A stretch of DNA of 10,908 nt, taken from the NCBI GenBank assembly GCA_002336465.1, contig DDEP01000089.1, positions 1-10,908 on the forward strand. The letters are read 5' to 3'. Every line of letters begins with the position of its first letter. Within the stretch, counting starts at the first letter, position 1. The DNA comes from Pedobacter sp. UBA1951. Lineage in GTDB: Bacteria; Bacteroidota; Bacteroidia; Sphingobacteriales; Sphingobacteriaceae. The notes below the pieces were generated by a model. It did not search any database, was not told where the DNA came from, and was given only the letters and a program-made list of their open reading frames with translations. The translations under genes were made by a program, and so were the position numbers. Shown here in pieces: positions 1 to 7,130 of this stretch.

Positions 1-1
1 T

Positions 2-178
2 CGATACAGCGCAGCAGTAAAAGAAGCGGAGTATAAAAAGCGCTTTATGAACGGTTTTGTAAATAATTATTTCCAGAATTCATACAAAGAGCTGGTTGCT
101 TTTTTTGCCAAAGACAAAAAAATAAGTGCTAAGGAGCTTAAAGAGATCATTGAACTAATTGAAAAACCAGAACAATAA
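2..178 (+). CDS. BlaI/MecI/CopY-type transcriptional repressor, C-terminal end (partial)
   Basis: The last 58 codons of a gene that begins before the window. The visible part resembles the C-terminal dimerisation region of BlaI/MecI/CopY repressors from Bacteroidota: an RYS start, an EYKKRFMNGFVNNYF segment, then SYKELVAFF and a charged tail with KELKEIIELIE. In this family the tail follows a winged-helix DNA-binding domain, which lies outside the window. The gene stops at TAA 176-178, and the ATG of the M56 peptidase follows after 3 nt, which is the usual blaI-blaR1 arrangement and suggests translational coupling. In known systems the repressor is cleaved or displaced when the M56 sensor is activated, releasing target promoters. 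The family call rests on the short tail plus the neighbour, so it is good but not absolute. Confidence 0.8.
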   Translation, partial: RYSAAVKEAEYKKRFMNGFVNNYFQNSYKELVAFFAKDKKISAKELKEIIELIEKPEQ

Positions 179-181
179 GTT

Positions 182-1447
182 ATGCCTCATCTATTTCTTT
201 TGCTTGTTAAAATAAATTTGGTGCTGCTTGTATTTGCGGCAACTTATTATTTTTGGTTGCGCAAGCTAACTTTTTATGTCATTAACCGTGTATTCCTGTT
301 ATTCGGTATCTTCTTTTCAACCTTATATCCTTTTGTAGATCTTACAGAGTTTTTTTACAGACAAAACCTTGATCGTAAATTGCAAGATTATGTTCCTAAT
401 CTAAGCAATGTAAGCCAAAAAATTGAACAAGCCCCTTGGATACATGATTTTTGGAACGTATTGAGCTTGATATTCTTTGTTGGCGTATTTGTTATGGCGG
501 TACGTTTTGCCGTGCAACTTTTGTCGTTATATAAAATCCATAGTAAAAGTAAAAAAGGGGTGTTAGATAATTATCCAGTGAGAATACTTGCAGAAGATGT
601 AAGCCCTTTCTCATTTTGGAAAAGCATATACATAAACCCAGCTCTTCATCGCAAAGAGCAGCTTGAGGCTATTTTGGCACATGAACATATACATGTAAAG
701 CAATTGCATACGGTAGATATTTTATTGGCCGAACTGAGCGTGGTTTTTTACTGGTTTAATCCAGGGGTGTGGTTAATGAAAAAGGCGGTAAAAGAGAATC
801 TTGAATTTATTACAGATAAGAGAATCATTAGCAATGGTATAGATCGCAAGCGTTACCAATACAGCTTACTTGATGTGGGGCAATTGCAGCATTCTGTAAA
901 ATTCGTTAATAACTTTAACTTATCAGATTTGAAGCAAAGGATCAAGATGATGAATGCACGTCCATCGTCTAAGCTGAAATTAAGTCTGTACGTACTGTTG
1001 TTACCCGTTATATTGATTACCACCTTGGCCTTTACCATATCTAAAAAGCAAATGGTTAATTCTTTAGCTCCGATGAGCTATATCATTAAGCGAATCAAGT
1101 TAGATTCCGTTTTAGATCAACCGAAAACAGTTGAAAATAACTTGCAACTTGCTATAGCTAAAACAGAGGGTAAACCTGTACAAGAAACAGTTGAACATAC
1201 GATTTTAGAAGAATTACGTACGAATTTGAACACGGCAGATTCATTAAAAGGAACCGTGAACCAGAAAGAAGTGAAGTTGTACAGTAACGCTCGTAAATCT
1301 GTACTGAAAGTTAGCAACGTACTTTCTTTTCAAGCAAGGCTTATATACATTAGCGACAACGAAGAGCGTAAGCATGACAGTGAACAAGATAAGAATGATG
1401 CAAATGATAAAAATGTTGTCATAGTTAAAGGCTATAAAATTCTGTAA
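182..1447 (+). CDS. BlaR1-like M56 family membrane metallopeptidase (antirepressor/sensor), C-terminus cut off by frameshift
   Basis: An integral membrane zinc protease of the M56 (BlaR1/MecR1) family, expected to inactivate the BlaI-type repressor encoded just upstream. Hydrophobic segments are visible at about residues 7-25, 34-53, 91-115 and 266-286. Between the third and fourth lies the catalytic part: HEHIH at 167-171 (HExxH; zinc ligands His167 and His171, catalytic Glu168) and ENLEFITD at 205-212, where Glu208 is the probable third zinc ligand. After the last helix comes a long polar region, presumably periplasmic. The frame ends at residue 421, shortly before a domain that Bacteroidota homologues usually carry in frame. 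That domain is found immediately downstream in another frame (next entry). The protease domain itself is complete. Start chosen at ATG 182, 3 nt after the repressor stop. The sensed ligand is unknown; beta-lactams are only one possibility for this family. Confidence 0.88.
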   Translation: MPHLFLLLVKINLVLLVFAATYYFWLRKLTFYVINRVFLLFGIFFSTLYPFVDLTEFFYRQNLDRKLQDYVPNLSNVSQKIEQAPWIHDFWNVLSLIFFVGVFVMAVRFAVQLLSLYKIHSKSKKGVLDNYPVRILAEDVSPFSFWKSIYINPALHRKEQLEAILAHEHIHVKQLHTVDILLAELSVVFYWFNPGVWLMKKAVKENLEFITDKRIISNGIDRKRYQYSLLDVGQLQHSVKFVNNFNLSDLKQRIKMMNARPSSKLKLSLYVLLLPVILITTLAFTISKKQMVNSLAPMSYIIKRIKLDSVLDQPKTVENNLQLAIAKTEGKPVQETVEHTILEELRTNLNTADSLKGTVNQKEVKLYSNARKSVLKVSNVLSFQARLIYISDNEERKHDSEQDKNDANDKNVVIVKGYKIL

Positions 1448-1698
1448 ATAAAGAAGAAGTGGTTTTGGATAAAGTTAATATTAGGGCTATGGCTCTTAAA
1501 AATACACCACAAGATAAAGTGAATGCCATAGCAAAGATAGTTAAAGAAGAAGGTGTTGACTTTTTTATTAAAGGTGTTAAGGTTAACGAAGGAGAAGTTA
1601 AAAGGCTCAATATTGAAGATATCAAATCTGTTACTGTGATCAAACAAGAAGAACCTACTAAAATTGGGGGGATTTATATAGAAACGAAACAACAGTAA
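1438..1698 (+). pseudogene. Out-of-frame C-terminal domain of the M56 peptidase (1-nt deletion)
   Basis: An open frame of 86 codons from 1438 to TAA 1696-1698, in a different frame from the M56 gene and overlapping its last codons. Its content fits the usual end of Bacteroidota M56 sensor proteins: a segment like VDFFIKGVKVNEGEVKRL, then NIEDIKSVTVIK, then GGIYIETKQQ. This resembles the plug-like 'Y-I-D-G-K-x-V ... D-P-x-D-I-x-S-V-x-V-L-K ... G-V-I-I-I-T-T-K' pattern. Adding one base to the A run at 1436-1439 joins both frames into one 505-residue protein with no stop. It has no good separate start: the only early candidate is GTG 1459, without a clear ribosome binding site. Either a real frameshift mutation or a homopolymer sequencing error; a slippery programmed site is not evident. 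Confidence 0.7.
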
Positions 1699-1717
1699 TT
1701 TATTAACATAAAACATC

Positions 1718-1746
1718 AAAAAGGCTTCTATTAAGAAGCCTTTTTT
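1718..1746 (+). terminator. Intrinsic terminator of the BlaI/M56 unit
   Basis: A perfect 12-bp stem (1718-1729 paired with 1734-1745) with a 4-nt loop ATTA. The GC-containing core is GGCTTCT/AGAAGCC, followed by six Ts at 1741-1746. It lies 20 nt after the stop of the displaced C-terminal domain, which supports that domain being part of the same gene. The A-run on the 5' side makes the stem symmetrical, so it could also act on the opposite strand as the end of the converging GLPGLI/outer membrane protein operon, although it is about 310 nt past that stop. Confidence 0.88.
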
Positions 1747-1803
1747 GTTTGTGTATTATCCTAAATTAAGGGTCGTTTTTTATGGGTTGAATTACTATAC
1801 AGG

Positions 1804-1822
1804 CCCTGAAACAAGTTCAGGG
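1804..1822. repeat. REP-like palindrome (CCCTGAA-N5-TTCAGGG)
   Basis: Perfect 7-bp inverted repeat with spacer ACAAG, followed by TGAC. The whole unit CCTGAAACAAGTTCAGG-GTGAC resembles a short palindromic repeat often seen between genes in Bacteroidota genomes (recalled, not searched). There is one copy in this window. It lies in the gene-free spacer 1750-2060 between two convergent transcription units. Confidence 0.55.
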
Positions 1823-1904
1823 TGACGTAAATTTTCGTGTCAAAATTAAACAGAGGTTTGTCAGGCTGGCCACCGAGTAGCTACGAAGTAAAATTGGTGC
1901 TTTG

Positions 1905-1994
1905 TGTCAAGCTGAGCCTGTCGAAGCCCCTTTGTAGGGCGTATATTTCGACAAGCTCAATATGACAACGACGGGCTCAATATGACAATAACAG
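1905..1994. repeat. REP-like imperfect inverted repeat plus 20-bp tandem copy
   Basis: Arm 1905-1925 (TGTCAAGCTGAGCCTGTCGAA) and arm 1947-1967 are imperfect reverse complements, matching at 17 of 21 positions. The core GAGCCTGTCGAA / TTCGACAAGCTC is shared with the inverted repeat at 6992-7061, so this is an interspersed family. The end of the second arm is duplicated: 1955-1974 and 1975-1994 match at 17 of 20 positions, including 14 identical bases (GCTCAATATGACAA). A further partial copy, TTTGTCAGGCTGGCC, lies near 1857-1871. The spacer 1750-2060 has no credible gene on either strand. Confidence 0.65.
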
Positions 1995-2060
1995 TTTTAT
2001 GCAACAATGTGAGGTGTCAACTTGATCATTACTGATTTTTCAATGGGTCTTATTCTCTAC

Positions 2061-4697
2061 TTAATAATTAAAGGTGGCTTTTAGTAAAGCTATACGACCG
2101 GGAATGTTATAACTGCCATTAGAGTAATTATTGGCAGAAACATATATGGCTTCAAATTTCTTTACATTGAACAAGTTATTAGCCACAAGGTCTATGTCTG
2201 TTTTAATTTTAGCAATACGGTAACGCACAGAGAAATCTGAAAATACATAACTTAAGTTAGGTTGGTCTTTTTGGTAGGTAAGCAGATAATCTGTATTAAA
2301 GAAGAAACTGATATCTTTTATGCTATATCTTATACCTGCATTTTGTTTAAACTGATGAAAACTGGTTTTAACCTGTGTTTGTTTAGCCGTGTTAAAAGAC
2401 TGACTAAAAAGACCTTCATAAGTTATGCTCAATGATTTGATAAATCTGCTTTCAAAACCGAGCTTATATTGATAACTATTACTGCTGTATGGTAAGAGTA
2501 AGTTATTTTGTAACTGGCTAAAGCTTGAATTGGTATAAGACGCACCTAAATTAACGGTAGTACTCAAATCAAATAGATATTTGCTGATACCTGCAGTAGT
2601 GCTTAAACTTTTTACGGTGTTTTTTAATGGTAATACGATCCTTTCTTGCGTATTGTTAGTTAACTGATATGATGAAATCGTATTGTTATTTATGGTATTG
2701 TAATTTGCGCCTAAATTGGCAAAGAACATTTTTACAGCTTTTTTGTAATTAAAAGACCCACCAAAGCTATGGGTATTGCTTTCAGAAAGAGGAGCATTAT
2801 TAGAGAAGAATGAGCGGTAATTTTTTAAAATGGTACCATGGTAAACATCTGTAATATTACCAATGTTGTTACGGAACGCATAATTTAAATTGAACTCATT
2901 TTCTCTTCCTACTTTTTGTTGTAACCTAAATGCAGGGTTAAAAATCAACTTGTCTAATCCACTGTCTACATTCTGCAATTCATCTTTATAACTAATATCT
3001 GTCCAATTAAGTGGTAAAGATAAGTTAGCCTTGGTTCTGCCGGTACTGTATTCTAAAGAAGATTCGGCATAATAATTAAATTTATTCCATTTTAGATCAT
3101 TTTTCATTTGCTGATCTACCTCAACCTCTGTGTGCCCATCTAAGTTCTTGAGCATGTTGCTGTTAAGTGTTTGGTTCTGGTAGTTTAAGCCCACTTTATA
3201 CGAATGTGTAATTTTGCCTTTAACAAAACTTATGGCTGCGTAATTATTGGTATAAAATGTAGGGATATTGATTTTTTGCGTTAAACTTTCATAAGGTAAA
3301 TTATTGTTCAATATATCGGCATTAATACCAGGGTTGATACCCAGATTTTCGGGTTGTGTACTTTTATCGATAAAAGAATACAGGTTTAAGGTGTTGTTTT
3401 TGCTGACTTTGAACCTGTAATTAAAGTCGTTAGAAATATCGAACATTTCCTGTCTAAGTACTTGATTAGCTGCAACCTGATTGATGATTACATTAGAAAT
3501 GGTTTTTGTAGGGTTATACTCAGTAGTGAGCGTATTGTTCAAGTAGTTGTTCTCCTTATTTTGGTTAAGGGTAAATTGCCCTTTTAAACGTTGTGGCTGT
3601 AAAGTGTTGTACTGTGTTTCTTGGTAACTAATGGTCTGGTTGCCTAGGTAAGTTTCAGAAAAACGATTATAAGCCATGCTTTGTTTATCGTACAAGTAAT
3701 GCAAGTTCGCTCTTAATTGCAGGTCTTTATTAAACTTGAACAAGTTATTCATATTGGCTATACCTTGGTTGTTGAACAAGGTTCTGTTTGCAGGTAGGGT
3801 AGGAACGCCTACAGAACCTGCAGATAGAAATGCACTAGGTCTAGCGCTGGATGTAAAAAAGCTGCTCAACTCGCCCGAGGCATCTACGCCTGCATTGTTG
3901 CCTTTAATGCTATTTACAAACTTGGTATTCTTCTTAAATAGCATACCGTTAAAACTACCATCAAATTTTTCGGGCATACCCAGTCCGGCTTTAATATCGC
4001 CTATCATTTTTAACTTGGCGTCATCCTTTATCTGCAAGTTAATGGCTACATCATCGCTGTTGTTGTTTTTTTGCAGCATCTTAATAGGTTGGTCATTCTC
4101 TATGACCTGTACCTTATCTACAGCACCATGCGGAATTGATTTTGTACCTACGCCATACTTGTCACTCAGTACATTATCGCCATCTATATAAAGGTTTTTT
4201 ACATCCTTGCCATTGTACGATATCTTTCCGTTTTCTTCAACTGTAACACCGGGCATTTTTTTCAGTACATCGCCAATAGAACGGTCTTGCTTATCGCTAA
4301 AATCAGATACACGGTAATTTAAAGTATCGCCATTATAGCTTAACGATGGACGGTTTTTGATTTCAACTGTTTTTAATTCCAGTTCTTTTTCTTTCAACGT
4401 AAAGTTGTAAGTATCCTTTTGGGCAGAAATATCAATGGTTTCGGTTGCGTAACCCAGTATTCTTGCCTCTAATTTTAATCCTGCCTCTTCTTTGGGCAAG
4501 TTTAGGGTAAATACGCCTTTTTCGTTGGTTTTGGTAAAACTTATGATGTTATCTTCCTGATCTTTAAGGTTAATGATACAGGCATCAACGGGCTTGCCGT
4601 TAAGATCGATCACCTTACCCTTTAGCTGCTTTTGCGCAAGCGCACTGAAGCAGACTAAAAGGCTAAAGATGAAACATAAACAAATTGGCTTATTCAT
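2061..4697 (-). CDS. Outer membrane beta-barrel protein with carboxypeptidase-regulatory and plug-like domains (TonB-dependent receptor-like)
   Basis: An 878-residue outer membrane protein. Residues 1-21 form a signal peptide (hydrophobic core, ...CFSALA then Gln22). Residues about 24-95 match a CarboxypepD-regulatory-like beta-sandwich (GKVIDLNGKPVDACIINL, TNEKGVFTLNLP). Residues about 125-225 are plug-like: SIGDVLKKMPGVTVEENG, then ISYNGKDVKNLYIDGDN, then VDKVQVIENDQPI. The rest is rich in alternating polar/aromatic strands, as in the Omp_b-brl_3 barrel family, and ends in an aromatic residue (KATFNY), as expected for BAM-assembled barrels. Length is normal for this family. It is the second gene of an operon, 32 nt after the GLPGLI gene, a pairing that is common in Bacteroidota. 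No SusD-like partner is present, so polysaccharide uptake is not suggested. Substrate unknown; export or assembly of surface components is as possible as import. Confidence 0.87.
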   Translation of the reverse strand: MNKPICLCFIFSLLVCFSALAQKQLKGKVIDLNGKPVDACIINLKDQEDNIISFTKTNEKGVFTLNLPKEEAGLKLEARILGYATETIDISAQKDTYNFTLKEKELELKTVEIKNRPSLSYNGDTLNYRVSDFSDKQDRSIGDVLKKMPGVTVEENGKISYNGKDVKNLYIDGDNVLSDKYGVGTKSIPHGAVDKVQVIENDQPIKMLQKNNNSDDVAINLQIKDDAKLKMIGDIKAGLGMPEKFDGSFNGMLFKKNTKFVNSIKGNNAGVDASGELSSFFTSSARPSAFLSAGSVGVPTLPANRTLFNNQGIANMNNLFKFNKDLQLRANLHYLYDKQSMAYNRFSETYLGNQTISYQETQYNTLQPQRLKGQFTLNQNKENNYLNNTLTTEYNPTKTISNVIINQVAANQVLRQEMFDISNDFNYRFKVSKNNTLNLYSFIDKSTQPENLGINPGINADILNNNLPYESLTQKINIPTFYTNNYAAISFVKGKITHSYKVGLNYQNQTLNSNMLKNLDGHTEVEVDQQMKNDLKWNKFNYYAESSLEYSTGRTKANLSLPLNWTDISYKDELQNVDSGLDKLIFNPAFRLQQKVGRENEFNLNYAFRNNIGNITDVYHGTILKNYRSFFSNNAPLSESNTHSFGGSFNYKKAVKMFFANLGANYNTINNNTISSYQLTNNTQERIVLPLKNTVKSLSTTAGISKYLFDLSTTVNLGASYTNSSFSQLQNNLLLPYSSNSYQYKLGFESRFIKSLSITYEGLFSQSFNTAKQTQVKTSFHQFKQNAGIRYSIKDISFFFNTDYLLTYQKDQPNLSYVFSDFSVRYRIAKIKTDIDLVANNLFNVKKFEAIYVSANNYSNGSYNIPGRIALLKATFNY

Positions 4698-4729
4698 GTT
4701 GTATTGTGTGTTTGGTTTTTAAATAAGAT

Positions 4730-5677
4730 TTATTTCTCAGGCAGTTCAATAGGATTGTTAAAAGAGAACTTCGCTGTAGAGGTCGAAGAAGCTACCGTCA
4801 TTTTACGTCCGGTTGTGGTAATTGTATTACCATTACCGCCCACGCGACCCGCCAATTGCGTATTTATAAAACCTTGAGGGTCTTTGTCTCTGGCTTCTTT
4901 TAATCTGGCCAGTTCTTTAGCATTGATGGGTATGGCATTTTCTGGTAGTTTGATTTCTTCAAATGGTAAAGTTGCCGTATTGCCCAAAGCTACCATCTTT
5001 ACACCCGGAACAGCATTAGAATTATCAGTACCTTTTAACTCTGCTATTTTTTCAGGTGTCATCTTCTCAAAACTGATAAAATCGAAACGAACTTCATTTT
5101 TATCGTCATAAGCCTCCATAATTAAACCGGGTAAGTTATTGAGTTTCCACGGGCCGGCTTGGAAAGGCATATCTGGATTAAACCATGCGGTCCAGTTGCG
5201 GCCTTTAAAACGTGCAGTAGCTTTAGTACATTTCATATCGGCTATTTGCTTAGTCTCTTTAGTAATCGTCCAATTAGGGTGGTCTAAAGAACTCTGAACC
5301 AGATAATCATTGATCAGATTTTCTTTCTCAAAGAATTTGTTGTCTTTCAGGAAAAAATAAAAATCTACACTGGTAATAGGAGTAGATGATGTTTTATTTA
5401 TCGTAATTGAAGTAAGATTGCCACCTTGGTTCTTGATTTGCTCTTCGATGGACTTTCTAATCTGTATCTCTCTTTTAATACGATCGTAGCTTGTGTAATA
5501 CGAGGTATTCTTACCTAAGAAAACAATCATTTCTTCAGGAGTTACATTATCACGTTGGGTGGTGTCTCTAACATGCGAAAGCTTATAAGTAACCGTAGCT
5601 AAAGTTTTATCGGCCTTTTGGGCAAAACTATTGATGCTGATTACAACAGCCAATAGAGAGAAATAAAGTTTTTTCAT
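4730..5677 (-). CDS. GLPGLI family periplasmic protein
   Basis: A 315-residue protein with a clear signal peptide (MKKLYFSLLAVVISINSFAQ, cleavage near residue 20). The family signature lies at residues 164-186: AWFNPDMPFQAGPWKL followed by NNLPGLI, where the first Gly of the name-giving GLPGLI motif is Asn here. The C-terminus ends in NPIELPE, also typical. The molecular function of the family is not established. The start was placed at 5677 rather than at an upstream in-frame ATG (5740), because the signal peptide begins exactly there and the extra 21 residues are not signal-like. It is the first gene of an operon with the outer membrane beta-barrel protein downstream, which suggests that the two act together at the envelope. 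A TACGAA-N3-TTCGTA inverted repeat 28 nt upstream of the ATG may control it. Confidence 0.9.
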   Translation of the reverse strand: MKKLYFSLLAVVISINSFAQKADKTLATVTYKLSHVRDTTQRDNVTPEEMIVFLGKNTSYYTSYDRIKREIQIRKSIEEQIKNQGGNLTSITINKTSSTPITSVDFYFFLKDNKFFEKENLINDYLVQSSLDHPNWTITKETKQIADMKCTKATARFKGRNWTAWFNPDMPFQAGPWKLNNLPGLIMEAYDDKNEVRFDFISFEKMTPEKIAELKGTDNSNAVPGVKMVALGNTATLPFEEIKLPENAIPINAKELARLKEARDKDPQGFINTQLAGRVGGNGNTITTTGRKMTVASSTSTAKFSFNNPIELPEK

Positions 5678-5704
5678 ATTTGTTCTATTTGTTTCTCGTA
5701 AAAC

Positions 5705-5719
5705 TACGAATAATTCGTA
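5705..5719. promoter_or_regulatory. Operator-like inverted repeat TACGAA-TAA-TTCGTA (candidate BlaI-type site)
   Basis: Perfect 6-bp arms with a 3-nt spacer, located 28-42 nt upstream of the GLPGLI start. On the - strand it lies just upstream of, and touching, a weak TAGTTTTA -7-like box, with TTG 17 nt further up, so a bound protein would block transcription. BlaI/MecI/CopY repressors bind dyads with TAC...GTA half-sites, and such a repressor is encoded at the left of this window. The dyad is seen directly; the link to that repressor is inference. Confidence 0.5.
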
Positions 5720-5799
5720 ATAACAAGAATGTTTTAACATTTTTTAACTGCAAATACAGTGATTGCCGTTAAATAGGGGCAAATAATTTGCTCTAAAGC

Positions 5800-5831
5800 T
5801 TTGGCTAACTGGTTTTTAAAGTGTATTTTAG
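5800..5831 (+). promoter_or_regulatory. Bacteroidota-type promoter for the acylase gene
   Basis: TTTG at 5800-5803 and TATTTTAG at 5824-5831 are separated by 20 nt. They match the -33 TTTG / -7 TAnnTTTG pattern of the Bacteroidota primary sigma factor with one mismatch in the -7 box. The predicted start of transcription would be about 20 nt before ATG 5858, giving a short leader as is common in this phylum. Confidence 0.45.
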
Positions 5832-5857
5832 TTGTACATCACTAAAAGAACTTCTCT

Positions 5858-6907
5858 ATGAAAAACTCATTATTTACGTTATTGATAACGTGCAGCAGCT
5901 TTTTTTTACCCTTTAACAATTTATTTGCCTGTACAAGGGTAGTTTACAAAGGCCCTAACGGAAACGTGATCACCGCCCGATCAATGGACTGGAAAGATGA
6001 AATCCAAGCAAATATTTGGGCTTTTCCGCGTGGTATGCAACGTTCTGGCGAGGTAGGCCCTCGATCTGTTGAATGGACTTCAAAGTACGGTAGCGTGATC
6101 AGCAGCGCTTGGGACATTGCTACTGTTGATGGCTTAAATGAAAAAGGTTTGGTAGCCAACGTATTGTGGCTGGTAGAATCTGAATATCCCAAATTTGATC
6201 CTAAGGGCAGTAAAAAAGGGATTTCAATTTCGGCTTGGGCGCAATATGTATTGGATAACTATGCCACGGTTGCAGAAGCGGTAAGGGCTTTAAAAAACGA
6301 GCCTTTTGTTATTGTGAGCGATTATGTGCCGGGTACGAAAAAATTTACCACACTGCATTTATCCATATCTGATGCCAAAGGCGATAACGCCATTTTTGAA
6401 TATATTAAAGGTAAACTGATGGTGCATCATAACAGCAGTTATACGGTAATGACCAATTCGCCGCTGTTTAATGAGCAGCTTACTTTAGACAATTATTGGA
6501 AAAGTGTACCCGGAACAATGGTTTTACCCGGCACAAATAGGGCTGCGGATCGTTTTGTAAGGGCTTCTTATTACATCAATGCCATACCACAAACAGAAGA
6601 TACAAGAATTGCGGTGGCTAGCGTATTTAGCGTAATTAGAAATTGCTCTGTGCCTTTTGGTATTTCATCAGCAACGGAGCCTAATATCTCCTCAACCCGC
6701 TGGCGCTCTGTTGCCGATCAGAAAAACTTGGTTTATTACTTTGAAACCGCACTTACACCCAATACTTTTTGGGTAAACCTTAAGGATTTTGATTTGAGCA
6801 ATAGGGGGAAAGTAATGAAGTTAGATTTATCTAATTATGCTACATATAATGGCAAAACCAACAGTTTTTTTAGAGAAACCAAAGCTTTTAAGTTTTTAGG
6901 GATTTAA
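5858..6907 (+). CDS. Choloylglycine hydrolase / penicillin V acylase family linear amide C-N hydrolase
   Basis: A 349-residue Ntn-hydrolase that cleaves linear amide bonds; family members act on bile salts, penicillin V or N-acyl homoserine lactones. Residues 1-24 form a signal peptide, and removal after Ala24 exposes Cys25, the N-terminal nucleophile (CTRVVY). Counting Cys25 as 1, Arg41 and Asp44 (ARSMDWKDE) fall at 17 and 20, as in penicillin V acylase. Asn200 (VMTNSP) corresponds to the conserved Asn near 175, and Arg281 (SSTRWRS) to the late conserved Arg. Blocks such as WAFPRGMQR, WTSKYGSV, DGLNEKGLVA, LPGTNR and DRFVRASYYI resemble the Gram-negative cluster that includes the Bacteroides thetaiotaomicron bile salt hydrolase (recalled). 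The gene is complete and monocistronic, with its own promoter and a hairpin behind it. The true substrate cannot be told from sequence; in a likely environmental organism bile salts are not the obvious choice. Confidence 0.93.
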   Translation: MKNSLFTLLITCSSFFLPFNNLFACTRVVYKGPNGNVITARSMDWKDEIQANIWAFPRGMQRSGEVGPRSVEWTSKYGSVISSAWDIATVDGLNEKGLVANVLWLVESEYPKFDPKGSKKGISISAWAQYVLDNYATVAEAVRALKNEPFVIVSDYVPGTKKFTTLHLSISDAKGDNAIFEYIKGKLMVHHNSSYTVMTNSPLFNEQLTLDNYWKSVPGTMVLPGTNRAADRFVRASYYINAIPQTEDTRIAVASVFSVIRNCSVPFGISSATEPNISSTRWRSVADQKNLVYYFETALTPNTFWVNLKDFDLSNRGKVMKLDLSNYATYNGKTNSFFRETKAFKFLGI

Positions 6908-6950
6908 GCGATTGGGTTATCCTGAAAAACTTAGCCTAGATTTAATTGCA

Positions 6951-6988
6951 AAGCCCGGCATGACAAATTTATTGGTCATGCTGGGCTT
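6951..6988 (+). terminator. Strong hairpin after the acylase gene, terminator-like
   Basis: Arms 6951-6964 (AAGCCCGGCATGAC) and 6975-6988 pair over 14 bp with one G-U wobble and a 10-nt loop. It lies 43 nt after the acylase stop. Only a poor T tract follows (TGTATTTGTC), so it may be an extragenic palindrome that also limits read-through rather than a classical Rho-independent terminator. Confidence 0.5.
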
Positions 6989-6991
6989 GTA

Positions 6992-7061
6992 TTTGTCATA
7001 TTGAGCCTGTCGAAATATGAAAATCTCTACAAGAAAGCTTCGACAGGCTCAGCCTGACAAA
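6992..7061. repeat. REP-like long inverted repeat (TTTGTCA...GAGCCTGTCGAA)
   Basis: Arm 6992-7014 and arm 7039-7061, both 23 nt, pair at about 20 of 23 positions counting one G-U wobble, around a 24-nt loop. The core GAGCCTGTCGAA / TTCGACAGGCTC is the same as in the element at 1905-1967. It lies between the acylase gene and the converging DUF3667 gene, again at the 3' ends of two convergent units, as is usual for REP-like elements. The rest of the spacer 6908-7130 shows no gene. Confidence 0.7.
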
Positions 7062-7130
7062 AGAACCGCAATTTCGATTATTTGTTCTTATACGTTGAGA
7101 GATTCAACCTGATGGTGTAGAATTACCTTT

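Noticed and set aside
1433..1447. Programmed ribosomal frameshifting in the M56 gene
   Set aside because: The junction lacks a canonical slippery heptamer of X XXY YYZ form, an obvious stimulatory hairpin or an internal Shine-Dalgarno sequence, so mutation or sequencing error is more likely.
1432..1719. Two overlapping - strand frames opposite the end of the M56 gene
   Set aside because: Their translations are low-complexity (rich in Phe/Asn or Ser/Thr/Leu), and they run antisense to the displaced M56 C-terminal domain.
1799..2000. CRISPR-like array in the repeat-rich spacer
   Set aside because: The repeats are palindromic, unequal and not separated by regular unique spacers; a REP-like origin explains them better.
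3736..4191. A 151-codon open frame on the + strand inside the outer membrane protein gene
   Set aside because: It lies antisense within a well-supported 878-residue gene and its translation resembles no family; a shadow frame.
5678..5740. Upstream in-frame ATG at 5740 as the start of the GLPGLI protein
   Set aside because: The 21 extra residues precede a textbook signal peptide that starts with MKK at 5677, and they would cover the operator-like dyad and the promoter region.
5831..5838. TGTACA palindrome just before the acylase gene as a BlaI-type site
   Set aside because: Only a 6-bp palindrome without extended arms; expected by chance in a spacer of this composition.
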